Part shown: positions 1-12,635 of the stretch, in pieces
Numbering within the stretch: the stretch's first letter is position 1
Layout of the letters: the number at the start of each line of letters is the position of its first letter
Origin: Auanema rhodensis
Lineage: Eukaryota > Nematoda > Chromadorea > Rhabditida > Rhabditidae
Direction of reading: 5' to 3'
Length of the DNA: 64,000 nucleotides
Assembly: GCA_964057225.1 (NCBI GenBank)
Contig: OZ059899.1
Span: 3,782,001 to 3,846,000 of the forward strand
Program-made: the position numbers and the translations under genes
Notes under the pieces: generated by a model
Seen by the model: the letters and a program-made list of their open reading frames with translations, nothing else
Database searches by the model: none
Told to the model about the DNA's origin: nothing

Positions 1-1179
1 ACTAATGCATCATTTTTCAAACGATCATAACTAATTTTTGTATTAAGCGTTTCTCAATGTAGTATAGTGCATTCGATGCGGATTTTTAAGCTGCGTCGAT
101 CTGTGTTATCAGATTTGCGCTAGCTTAAAAATGCACCGAGATATCAACTGATATAAGTTCACACTTATATCCTCGATTTTCACCCTGAAGAATTAATTTT
201 TTCGTTGAATAACATTGTCCATCGTCTTTGCCTTGAAAAATGGAATCTTAAAACATCTACTTTTTGCTAAATTATTTTGAAATTTTTCGATAAAATTTTT
301 GTCAAAATGTTTTTGGAAGCAATGTTGAGTGTACATGGAAACTCAACATACACTAATGCATCATTTTTCAAACGATCATAACTAATTTTTGTATCAAGCG
401 TTTTTCAATGTAGTATAGTGCATTCGATGCGGATTTTTAAGCTGCGTCGATCTGTGTTATCAGATTTGCGCTAGCTTGAAAATGCACCGAGATATCAACT
501 GATATAAGTTCACACTTATATCCTCGATTTTCACCCTGAAGAAATAGTTTTTTCGTTGAATAACATTGTCCATCATCTTTGCCTTGAAAAAAGGAATCTA
601 AAAACATCTACTTTTTGCTAAATTATTTTGAAATTTTTCGATAAAATTTTTGTCAAAATGTTTTTGGAAGCAATGTTGAGTGTACATGGAAACTCAACAT
701 ACACTAATGCATCATTTTTCAAACGATCATAACTAATTTTTGTATCAAGCGTTTTTCAATGTAGTATAGTGCATTCGATGCGGATTTTTAAGCTGCGTCG
801 ATCTGTGTTATCAGATTTGCGCTAGCTTAAAAATGCACCGAGATATCAACTGATATAAGTTCACACTTATATCCTCGATTTTCACCCTGAAGAAATAATT
901 TTTTCGTTGAATAACATTGTCCATCGTCTTTACCTTGAAAAAAGGAATCTAAAAACATCTACTTTTTGCTAAATTATTTTGAAATTTTTCGAAAAAATTT
1001 TTGTCAAAATGTTTTTGGAAGCAATGTTGAGTGTACATGGAAACTCAACATACACTATTGCATCATTTTTCAAACGATCATAACTAATTTTTGTATCAAG
1101 TGTTTCTTAATGTAGTATAGTGCATTCGATGCGGATTTTTAAGCTGCGTCGATCTGTGTTATCAGATTTGCGCTAGCTT
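1..1179 (+). repeat. Block repeated 19 monomers downstream (first copy)
   Basis: Rare variants occur in the same order here and at 6670-7848, always offset by 6669 bp (19 monomers): GATAAAATT, GAAATAGTT with CATCATCTT, CTTTACCTTG, then ACTATTGC followed by TCAAGTGTTTCTTAATG. The match ends between about 1114 and 1179, where this copy has GCTTGAAAATG and the other GCTTAAAAATG. The left end lies outside the window. Confidence 0.9.
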
Positions 1180-4100
1180 GAAAATGCACCGAGATATCAA
1201 CTGATATAAGTTCACACTTATATCCTCGATTTTCACCCTGAAGAATTAATTTTTTCGTTGAATAACATTGTCCATTGTCTTTGCCTTGAAAAATGAAATC
1301 TTAAAACATCTACTTTTTGCTAAATTATTTTGAAATTTTTCGAAAAAATTTTTGTCAAAATGTTTTTGGAAGCAATGTTGAGTGTACATGGAAACTCAAC
1401 ATACACTAATGCATCATTTTTCAAACGATCATAACTAATTTTTGTATTAAGCGTTTCTCAATGTAGTATAGTGCATTCGATGCGGATTTTTAAGCTGCGT
1501 CGATCTGTGTTATCAGATTTGCGCTAGCTCAAAAATGCACCGAGATATCAACTGATATAAGTTTACACTTATATCCTCGATTTTCACCCTGAAGAATTAA
1601 TTTTTTCGTTAAATAACATTGTCCATCGTCTTTGCCTTGAAAAATGAAATCTAAAAACATCTACTTTTTGCTAAATTATTTTGAAATTTTTCGAAAAAAT
1701 TGTTGTCAAAATGTTTTTGGAAGCAATGTTGAGTGTACATGGAAACTCAACATACACTAATGCATCATTTTTCAAACGATCAAAACTAATTTTTGTATTA
1801 AGCGTTTCTCAATGTAGTATAGTGCATTCGATGCGGATTTTTAAGCTGCGTCGATCTGTGTTATCAGATTTGCGCTAGCTCAAAAATGCACCGAGATATC
1901 AACTGATATAAGTTCACACTTATATCCTCGATTTTCACCCTGAAGAATTAATTTTTTCGTTGAATAACATTGTCCATCGTCTTTGCCTTGAAAAAAGGAA
2001 TCTAAAAACATCTACTTTTTGCTAAATTATTCCGAAAATTTTCGAAAAAATTTTTGTCAAAATGTTTTTGGAAGCAATGTTGAGTGTACATGGAAACTCA
2101 ACATACACTAATGCATCATTTTTCAAACGATCATAACTAATTTTTGTATTAAGCGTTTCTCAATGTAGTATAATGCATTCGATGCGGATTTTTAAGCTGC
2201 GTCGATCTGTGTTATCAGATTTGCGCTAGCTTAAAAATGCACCGAGATATCAACTGATATAAGTTCACACTTATATCCTCGATTTTCACCCTGAAGAATT
2301 AATTTTTTCGTTGAATAACATTGTCCATCGTCTTTGCCTTGAAAAATGGAATCTTAAAACATCTACTTTTTGCTAAATTATTTTGAAATTTTTCGAAAAA
2401 ATTTTTGTCAAAATGTTTTTGGAAGCAATGTTGAGTGTACATGGAAACTCAACATACACTAATGCATCATTTTTCAAACGATCATAACTAATTTTTGTAT
2501 CAAGCGTTTCTTAATGTAGTATTGTGCATTCGATCCGGATTTTTAAGCTGCGTCGATCTGTGTTATCAGATTTGCGCTAGCTTAAAAATGCACCGAGATA
2601 TCAACTGATATAAGTTCACACTTATATCCTCGATTTTCACCCTGAAGAAATAATTTTTTCGTTGAATAACATTGTCCATCGTCTTTGCCTTGAAAAAAGG
2701 AATCTAAAAACATCTACTTTTTGCTAAATTATTTTGAAATTTTTCGAAAAAATGTTTGTCAAAATGTTTTTGGAAGCAATGTTGAGTGTACATGGAAACT
2801 CAACATACACTAATGCATCATTTTTCAAACGATCATAACTAATTTTTGTATTAAGCGTTTCTCAATGTAGTATAGTGCATTCGATGCGGATTTTTAAGCT
2901 GCGTCGATCTGTGTTATCAGATTTGCGCTAGCTTAAAAATGCACCGAGATATCAACTGATATAAGTTCACACTTATATCCTCGATTTTCACCCTGAAGAA
3001 ATAATTTTTTCGTTGAATAACATTGTCCATCGTCTTTGCCTTGAAAAATGAAATCTTAAAACATCTACTTTTTGCTAAATTATTTTGAAATTTTTCGAAA
3101 AAATTTTTGTCAAAATGTTTTTGGAAGCAATGTTGAGTGTACATGGAAACTCAACATACACTAATGCATCATTTTTCAAACGATCATAACTAATTTTTGT
3201 ATTAAGCGTTTCTCAATGTAGTATAGTGCATTCGATGCGGATTTTTAAGCTGCGTCGATCTGTGTTATCAGATTTGCGCTAGCTTGAAAATGCACCGAGA
3301 TATCAACTGATATAAGTTCACACTTATATCCTCGATTTTCACCCTGAAGAATTAATTTTTTCGTTGAATAACATTGTCCATTGTCTTTGCCTTGAAAAAT
3401 GAAATCTTAAAACATCTACTTTTTGCTAAATTATTTTGAAATTTTTCGAAAAAATTTTTGTCAAAATGTTTTTGGAAGCAATGTTGAGTGTACATGGAAA
3501 CTCAACATACACTAATGCATCATTTTTCAAACGATCATAACTAATTTTTGTATTAAGCGTTTCTCAATGTAGTATAGTGCATTCGATGCGGATTTTTAAG
3601 CTGCGTCGATCTGTGTTATCAGATTTGCGCTAGCTTAAAAATGCACCGAGATATCAACTGATATAAGTTCACACTTATATCCTCGATTTTCACCCTGAAG
3701 AAATAATTTTTTCGTTGAATAACATTGTCCATCGTCTTTGCCTTGAAAAATGAAATCTTAAAACATCTACTTTTTGCTAAATTATTTTGAAATTTTTCGA
3801 AAAAATTTTTGTCAAAATGTTTTTGGAAGCAATGTTGAGTGTACATGGAAACTCAACATACACTAATGCATCATTTTTCAAACGATCATAACTAATTTTT
3901 GTATTAAGCGTTTCTCAATGTAGTATAGTGCATTCGATGCGGATTTTTGAGCTGCGTCGATCTGTGTTATCAGATTTGCGCTAGCTTAAAAATGCACCGA
4001 GATATCAACTGATATAAGTTCACACTTATATCCTCGATTTTCACCCTGAAGAAATAATTTTTTCGTTGAATAACATTGTCCATCGTCTTTGCCTTGAAAA

Positions 4101-4212
4101 ATGGAATCTTAAAACATCTACTTTTTGCTAAATTATTTTGAAATTTTTCGAAAAAATTTTTGTCAAAATGTTTTTGGAAGCAATGTTGAGTGTACATGGA
4201 AACTCAACATAC

Positions 4213-6318
4213 ACTAATGCATCATTTTTCAAACGATCATAACTTATTTTTGTATCAAGCGTTTTTCAATGTAGTATAGTGCATTCGATGCGGATTTTTA
4301 AGCTGCGTCGATCTGTGTTATCAGATTTGCGCTAGCTTAAAAATGCACCGAGATATCAACTGATATAAGTTCACACTTATATCCTCGATTTTCACCCTGA
4401 AGAAATAATTTTTTCGTTGAATAACATTGTCCATCGTCTTTGCCTTGAAAAAAGGAATCTAAAAACATCTACTTTTTGCTAAATTATTCCGAAAATTTTC
4501 GAAAAATTTTTTGTCAAAATGTTTTTGGAAGCAATGTTGAGTGTACATGGAAACTCAACATACACTAATGCATCATTTTTCAAACGATCATAACTAATTT
4601 TTGTATTAAGCGTTTCTCAATGTAGTATAATGCATTCGATGCGGATTTTTAAGCTGCGTCGATCTGTGTTATCAGATTTGCGCTAGCTTAAAAATGCACC
4701 GAGATATCAACTGATATAAGTTCACACTTTTATCCTCGATTTTCACCCTGAAGAATTAATTTTTTCGTTGAATAACATTGTCCATCGTCTTTGCCTTGAA
4801 AAATGGAATCTTAAAACATCTACTTTTTGCTAAATTATTTTGAAATTTTTCGAAAAAATTTTTGTCAAAATGTTTTTGGAAGCAATGTTGAGTGTACATG
4901 GAAACTCAACATACACTAATGCATCATTTTTCAAACGATCATAACTAATTTTTGTATTAAGCGTTTCTCAATGTAGTATAGTGCATTCGATGCGGATTTT
5001 TAAGCTGCGTCGATCTGTGTTATCAGATTTGCGCTAGCTTAAAAATGCACCGAGATATCAACTGATATAAGTTCACACTTATATCCTCGATTTTCACCCT
5101 GAAGAATTAATTTTTTCGTTGAATAACATTGTCCATCGTCTTTGCCTTGAAAAATGGAATCTTAAAACATCTACTTTTTGCTAAATTATTTTGAAATTTT
5201 TCGAAAAAATTTTTGTCAAAATGTTTTTGGAAGCAATGTTGAGTGTACATGGAAACTCAACATACACTAATGCATCATTTTTCAAACGATCATAACTAAT
5301 TTTTGTATTAAGCGTTTCTCAATGTAGTATAGTGCATTCGATGCGGATTTTTAAGCTGCGTCGATCTGTGTTATCAGATTTGCGCTAGCTTAAAAATGCA
5401 CCGAGATATCAACTGATATAAGTTCACACTTATATCCTCGATTTTCACCCTGAAGAAATAATTTTTTCGTTGAATAACATTGTCCATCGTCTTTGCCTTG
5501 AAAAATGGAATCTTAAAACATCTACTTTTTGCTAAATTATTTTGAAATTTTTCGAAAAAATTTTTGTCAAAATGTTTTTGGAAGCAATGTTGAGTGTACA
5601 TGGAAACTCAACATACACTAATGCATCATTTTTCAAACGATCATAACTTATTTTTGTATCAAGCGTTTTTCAATGTAGTATAGTGCATTCGATGCGGATT
5701 TTTAAGCTGCGTCGATCTGTGTTATCAGATTTGCGCTAGCTTAAAAATGCACCGAGATATCAACTGATATAAGTTCACACTTATATCCTCGATTTTCACC
5801 CTGAAGAAATAATTTTTTCGTTGAATAACATTGTCCATCGTCTTTGCCTTGAAAAAAGGAATCTAAAAACATCTACTTTTTGCTAAATTATTCCGAAAAT
5901 TTTCGAAAAATTTTTTGTCAAAATGTTTTTGGAAGCAATGTTGAGTGTACATGGAAACTCAACATACACTAATGCATCATTTTTCAAACGATCATAACTA
6001 ATTTTTGTATTAAGCGTTTCTCAATGTAGTATAATGCATTCGATGCGGATTTTTAAGCTGCGTCGATCTGTGTTATCAGATTTGCGCTAGCTTAAAAATG
6101 CACCGAGATATCAACTGATATAAGTTCACACTTATATCCTCGATTTTCACCCTGAAGAATTAATTTTTTCGTTGAATAACATTGTCCATCGTCTTTGCCT
6201 TGAAAAATGGAATCTTAAAACATCTACTTTTTGCTAAATTATTTTGAAATTTTTCGAAAAAATTTTTGTCAAAATGTTTTTGGAAGCAATGTTGAGTGTA
6301 CATGGAAACTCAACATAC
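4213..6318 (+). repeat. Recurring two-monomer cassette (4213-4914 and 5617-6318)
   Basis: A pair of neighbouring monomers, one with AACTTATTTT near its start and ATTATTCCG near its end, the next with GTATAATGC, appears twice at a shift of 1404 bp (4 monomers). A relative without the AACTTATTTT mark lies at about 1756-2457. The first copy has a private ACTTTTATCC at about 4727. The monomers between the cassettes differ at several sites, so this is a partial rather than clean 4-monomer duplication. Confidence 0.8.
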
Positions 6319-6669
6319 ACTAATGCATCATTTTTCAAACGATCATAACTAATTTTTGTATTAAGCGTTTCTCAATGTAGTATAATGCATTCGATGCGGA
6401 TTTTTAAGCTGCGTCGATCTGTGTTATCAGATTTGCGCTAGCTTAAAAATGCACCGAGATATCAACTGATATAAGTTCACACTTATATCCTCGATTTTCA
6501 CCCTGAAGAATTAATTTTTTCGTTGAATAACATTGTCCATCGTCTTTGCCTTGAAAAATGGAATCTTAAAACATCTACTTTTTGCTAAATTATTTTGAAA
6601 TTTTTCGAAAAAATTTTTGTCAAAATGTTTTTGGAAGCAATGTTGAGTGTACATGGAAACTCAACATAC

Positions 6670-7848
6670 ACTAATGCATCATTTTTCAAACGATCATAAC
6701 TAATTTTTGTATTAAGCGTTTCTCAATGTAGTATAGTGCATTCGATGCGGATTTTTAAGCTGCGTCGATCTGTGTTATCAGATTTGCGCTAGCTTAAAAA
6801 TGCACCGAGATATCAACTGATATAAGTTCACACTTATATCCTCGATTTTCACCCTGAAGAATTAATTTTTTCGTTGAATAACATTGTCCATCGTCTTTGC
6901 CTTGAAAAATGGAATCTTAAAACATCTACTTTTTGCTAAATTATTTTGAAATTTTTCGATAAAATTTTTGTCAAAATGTTTTTGGAAGCAATGTTGAGTG
7001 TACATGGAAACTCAACATACACTAATGCATCATTTTTCAAACGATCATAACTAATTTTTGTATCAAGCGTTTTTCAATGTAGTATAGTGCATTCGATGCG
7101 GATTTTTAAGCTGCGTCGATCTGTGTTATCAGATTTGCGCTAGCTTGAAAATGCACCGAGATATCAACTGATATAAGTTCACACTTATATCCTCGATTTT
7201 CACCCTGAAGAAATAGTTTTTTCGTTGAATAACATTGTCCATCATCTTTGCCTTGAAAAAAGGAATCTAAAAACATCTACTTTTTGCTAAATTATTTTGA
7301 AATTTTTCGATAAAATTTTTGTCAAAATGTTTTTGGAAGCAATGTTGAGTGTACATGGAAACTCAACATACACTAATGCATCATTTTTCAAACGATCATA
7401 ACTAATTTTTGTATCAAGCGTTTTTCAATGTAGTATAGTGCATTCGATGCGGATTTTTAAGCTGCGTCGATCTGTGTTATCAGATTTGCGCTAGCTTAAA
7501 AATGCACCGAGATATCAACTGATATAAGTTCACACTTATATCCTCGATTTTCACCCTGAAGAAATAATTTTTTCGTTGAATAACATTGTCCATCGTCTTT
7601 ACCTTGAAAAAAGGAATCTAAAAACATCTACTTTTTGCTAAATTATTTTGAAATTTTTCGAAAAAATTTTTGTCAAAATGTTTTTGGAAGCAATGTTGAG
7701 TGTACATGGAAACTCAACATACACTATTGCATCATTTTTCAAACGATCATAACTAATTTTTGTATCAAGTGTTTCTTAATGTAGTATAGTGCATTCGATG
7801 CGGATTTTTAAGCTGCGTCGATCTGTGTTATCAGATTTGCGCTAGCTT
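6670..7848 (+). repeat. Block repeated 19 monomers downstream (second copy)
   Basis: Partner of the block at 1-1179. The diagnostic bases checked are the same, including the doubly marked monomer at 7021-7371 (GAAATAGTT plus CATCATCTT). The ACTATTGC monomer that ends the block (7723) recurs at 8425, 11232 and 12636, showing further local copying. Confidence 0.9.
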
Positions 7849-8073
7849 AAAAATGCACCGAGATATCAACTGATATAAGTTCACACTTATATCCTCGATT
7901 TTCACCCTGAAGAATTAATTTTTTCGTTGAATAACATTGTCCATCGTCTTTGCCTTGAAAAATGGAATCTTAAAACATCTACTTTTTGCTAAATTATTTT
8001 GAAATTTTTCGATAAAATTTTTGTCAAAATGTTTTTGGAAGCAATGTTGAGTGTACATGGAAACTCAACATAC

Positions 8074-9827
8074 ACTAATGCATCATTTTTCAAACGATCA
8101 TAACTAATTTTTGTATCAAGCGTTTTTCAATGTAGTATAGTGCATTCGATGCGGATTTTTAAGCTGCGTCGATCTGTGTTATCAGATTTGCGCTAGCTTA
8201 AAAATGCACCGAAATATCAACTGATATAAGTTCACACTTATATCCTCGATTTTCACCCTGAAGAAATAATTTTTTCGTTGAATAACATTGTCCATCGTCT
8301 TTGCCTTGAAAAAAGGAATCTAAAAACATCTACTTTTTGCTAAATTATTTTGAAATTTTTCGAAAAAATTTTTGTCAAAATGTTTTTGGAAGCAATGTTG
8401 AGTGTACATGGAAACTCAACATACACTATTGCATCATTTTTCAAACGATCATAACTAATTTTTGTATCAAGTGTTTCTTAATGTAGTATAGTGCATTCGA
8501 TGCGGATTTTTAAGCTGCGTCGATCTGTGTTATCAGATTTGCGCTAGCTTAAAAATGCACCGAGATATCAACTGATATAAGTTCACACTTATATCCTCGA
8601 TTTTCACCCTGAAGAATTAATTTTTTCGTTGAATAACATTGTCCATCGTCTTTGCCTTGAAAAATGGAATCTTAAAACATCTACTTTTTGCTAAATTATT
8701 TTGAAATTTTTCGAAAAAATTTTTGTCAAAATGTTTTTGGAAGCAATGTTGAGTGTACATGGAAACTCAACATACACTAATGCATCATTTTTCAAACGAT
8801 CATAACTAATTTTTGTATTAAGCGTTTCTCAATGTAGTATAGTGCATTCGATGCGGATTTTTAAGCTGCGTCGATCTGTGTTATCAGATTTGCGCTAGCT
8901 TAAAAATGCACCGAGATATCAACTGATATAAGTTTACACTTATATCCTCGATTTTCACCCTGAAGAATTAATTTTTTCGTTGAATAACATTGTCCATCGT
9001 CTTTGCCTTAAAAAAAAAATCTAAAAACATCTACTTTTTGCTAAATTATTTTGAAATTTTTCGAAAAAATTTTTGTCAAAATGTTTTTGGAAGCAATGTT
9101 GAGTGTACATGGAAACTCAACATACACTAATGCATCATTTTTCAAACGATCATAACTAATTTTTGTATTAAGCGTTTCTCGATGTAGTATAGTGCATTCG
9201 ATGCGGATTTTTAAGCTGCGTCGATCTGTCTTATCAGATTTGCGCTAGCTTAAAAATGCACCGATATATCAACTGATATAAGTTCACACTTATATCCTCG
9301 ATTTTCACCCTGAAGAAATAATTTTTTCGTTGAATAACATTGTCCATCGTCTTTGCCTTGAAAAAAGGAATCTAAAAACATCTACTTTTTGCTAAATTAT
9401 TTTGAAATTTTTCGAAAAAATTTTTGTCAAAATGTTTTTGGAAGCAATGTTGAGTGTACATGGAAACTCAACATACACTAATGCATCATTTTTCAAACGA
9501 TCAAAACTAATTTTTGTATTAAGCGTTTCTCAATGTAGTATAGTGCATTCGATGCGGATTTTTAAGCTGCGTCGATCTGTGTTATCAGATTTGCGCTAGC
9601 TCAAAAATGCACCGAGATATCAACTGATATAAGTTTACACTTATATCCTCGATTTTCACCCTGAAGAATTAATTTTTTAGTTAAATAACATTGTCCATCG
9701 TCTTTGCCTTGAAAAAAGGAATCTAAAAACATCTACTTTTTGCTAAATTATTTTGAAATTTTTCGAAAAAATTTTTGTCAAAATGTTTTTGGAAACAATG
9801 TTGAGTGTACATGGAAACTCAACATAC
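8074..9827 (+). repeat. Five-monomer block, copy 1 (partner at 10881-12635)
   Basis: The ordered marks are TCAAGCGTTTTTCAATG, ACTATTGC, a TTTACAC monomer with an altered A-run, a monomer with TGTCTTATCAG and CCGATATATC, and one with CAAAACTAA. They recur 8 monomers later at 10881-12635. This copy has the private CCGAAATATC (about 8213) and a 1-bp shortened monomer. Confidence 0.85.
8776..9125 (+). repeat. 350-bp monomer with a 1-bp deletion in an A-run
   Basis: After CCTT this monomer has ten consecutive A residues at about 9010-9019, where relatives at 11583 and 13338 have G, six A, G, three A. Two G to A changes and one lost base account for it. It is the only length change among the first 92 monomers by phase count. 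A real deletion and a homopolymer sequencing error are both possible. Confidence 0.85.
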
Positions 9828-10880
9828 ACTAATGCATCATTTTTCAAACGATCATAACTAATTTTTGTATTAAGCGTTTCTCAATGTAGTATAGTGCATT
9901 CGATGCGGATTTTTAAGCTGCGTCGATCTGTGTTATCAGATTTGCGCTAGCTTAAAAATGCACCGAGATATCAACTGATATAAGTTTACACTTATATCCT
10001 CGATTTTTACCCTGAAGAATTAATTTTTTCGTTAAATAACATTGTCCATCGTCTTTGCCTTGAAAAAAGGAATCTAAAAACAACTACTTTTTGCTAAATT
10101 ATTTTGAAATTTTTCGAAAAAATTTTTGTCAAAATGTTTTTGGAAGCAATGTTGAGTGTACATGGAAACTCAACATACACTAATGCATCATTTTTCAAAC
10201 GATCATAACTAATTTTTGTATTAAGCGTTTCTCAATGTAGTATAGTGCATTCGATGCGGATTTTTAAGCTGCGTCGATCTGTGTTATCAGATTTGCGCTA
10301 GCTTAAAAATGCACCGAGATATCAACTGATATAAGTTCACACTTATATCCTCGATTTTCACCCTGAAGAATTAATTTTTTCGTTGAATAACATTGTCCAT
10401 CGTCTTTGCCTTGAAAAAAGGAATCTAAAAACATCTACTTTTTGCTTAATTATTTTGAAATTTTTCGAAAAAATTTTTGTCAAAATGTTTTTGGAAGCAA
10501 TGTTGAGTGTACATGGAAACTCAACATACACTAATGCATCATTTTTCAAACGATTATAACTAATTTTTGTATTAAGCGTTTCTCAATGTAGTATAGTGCA
10601 TTCGATGCGGATTTTTAAGCTGCGTCGATCTGTGTTATCAGATTTGCGCTAGCTTAAAAATGCACCGAGATATCAACTGATATAAGTTCACACTTATATC
10701 CTCGATTTTCACCCTGAAGAATTAATTTTTTCGTTGAATAACATTGTCCATCGTCTTTGCCTTGAAAAATGGAATCTTAAAACATCTACTTTTTGCTAAA
10801 TTATTTTGAAATTTTTCGATAAAATTTTTGTCAAAATGTTTTTGGAAGCAATGTTGAGTGTACATGGAAACTCAACATAC

Positions 10881-12635
10881 ACTAATGCATCATTTTTCAA
10901 ACGATCATAACTAATTTTTGTATCAAGCGTTTTTCAATGTAGTATAGTGCATTCGATGCGGATTTTTAAGCTGCGTCGATCTGTGTTATCAGATTTGCGC
11001 TAGCTTAAAAATGCACCGAGATATCAACTGATATAAGTTCACACTTATATCCTCGATTTTCACCCTGAAGAAATAATTTTTTCGTTGAATAACATTATCC
11101 ATCGTCTTTGCCTTGAAAAAAGGAATCTAAAAACATCTACTTTTTGCTAAATTATCTTGAAATTTTTCGAAAAAATTTTTGTCAAAATGTTTTTGGAAGC
11201 AATGTTGAGTGTACATGGAAACTCAACATACACTATTGCATCATTTTTCAAACGATCATAACTAATTTTTGTATCAAGTGTTTCTTAATGTAGTATAGTG
11301 CATTCGATGCGGATTTTTAAGCTGCGTCGATCTGTGTTATCAGATTTGCGCTAGCTTAAAAATGCACCGAGATATCAACTGATATAAGTTCACACTTATA
11401 TCCTCGATTTTCACCCTGAAGAATTAATTTTTTTGTTGAATAACATTGTCCATCGTCTTTGCCTTGAAAAATGGAATCTTAAAACATCTACTTTTTGCTA
11501 AATTATTTTGAAATTTTTCGAAAAAATTTTTGTCAAAATGTTTTTGGAAGCAATGTTGAGTGTACATGGAAACTCAACATACACTAATGCATCATTTTTC
11601 AAACGATCATAACTAATTTTTGTATTAAGCGTTTCTCAATGTAGTATAGTGCATTCGATGCGGATTTTTAAGCTGCGTCGATCTGTGTTATCAGATTTGC
11701 GCTAGCTTAAAAATGCACCGAGATATCAACTGATATAAGTTTACACTTATATCCTCGATTTTCACCCTGAAGAATTAATTTTTTCGTTGAATAACATTGT
11801 CCATCGTCTTTGCCTTGAAAAAAGAAATCTAAAAACATCTACTTTTTGCTAAATTATTTTGAAATTTTTCGAAAAAATTTTTGTCAAAATGTTTTTGGAA
11901 GCAATGTTGAGTGTACATGGAAACTCAACATACACTAATGCATCATTTTTCAAACGATCATAACTAATTTTTGTATTAAGCGTTCCTCAATGTAGTATAG
12001 TGCATTCGATGCGGATTTTTAAGCTGCGTCGATCTGTCTTATCAGATTTGCGCTAGCTTAAAAATGCACCGATATATCAACTGATATAAGTTCACACTTA
12101 TATCCTCGATTTTCACCCTGAAGAAATAATTTTTTCGTTGAATAACATTGTCCATCGTCTTTGCCTTGAAAAAAGGAATCTAAAAACATCTACTTTTTGC
12201 TAAATTATTTTGAAATTTTTCGAAAAAATTTTTGTCAAAATGTTTTTGGAAGCAATGTTGAGTGTACATGGAAACTCAACATACACTAATGCATCATTTT
12301 TCAAACGATCAAAACTAATTTTTGTATTAAGCGTTTCTCAATGTAGTATAGTGCATTCGATGCGGAATTTTAAGCTGCGTCGATCTGTGTTATCAGATTT
12401 GCGCTAGCTCAAAAATGCACCGAGATATCAACTGATATAAGTTTACACTTATATCCTCGATTTTCACCCTGAAGAATTAATTTTTTCGTTAAATAACATT
12501 GTCCATCGTCTTTGCCTTGAAAAAAGGAATCTAAAAACATCTACTTTTTGCTAAATTATTTTGAAATTTTTCGAAAAAATTTTTGTCAAAATGTTTTTGG
12601 AAGCAATGTTGAGTGTACATGGAAACTCAACATAC
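10881..12635 (+). repeat. Five-monomer block, copy 2 (partner at 8074-9827)
   Basis: Second occurrence of the ordered variant set described for 8074-9827, offset 2807 bp because one monomer of the first copy lost a base. Private changes include ATTATCTTG (about 11153), CATTATCC (about 11096) and GTTCCTCAATG (about 11983). The last three marks occur again in part at 12636-14039, implying another local exchange. Confidence 0.82.

Noticed and set aside
2917-5601. Repeated 75-codon minus-strand open frames (2917-3144, 3619-3846, 3970-4197, 5374-5601; also 60830-61057)
   Set aside because: They are the same stretch of the monomer read repeatedly and are closed by stops in most other copies. There is no sign of synonymous-biased change, and the copy near 60.8 kb is frameshifted internally. 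They are chance open frames in a satellite, not genes.
1681-12407. 65-codon plus-strand open frames (1681-1878, 9402-9599, 12210-12407) and a 63-codon minus-strand frame (10358-10549)
   Set aside because: The plus-strand frames begin at TTG, not ATG, and are open only in monomers with CAAAACTAA in place of CATAACTAA. The minus-strand frame is likewise confined to one monomer. No domain or conserved composition is visible.
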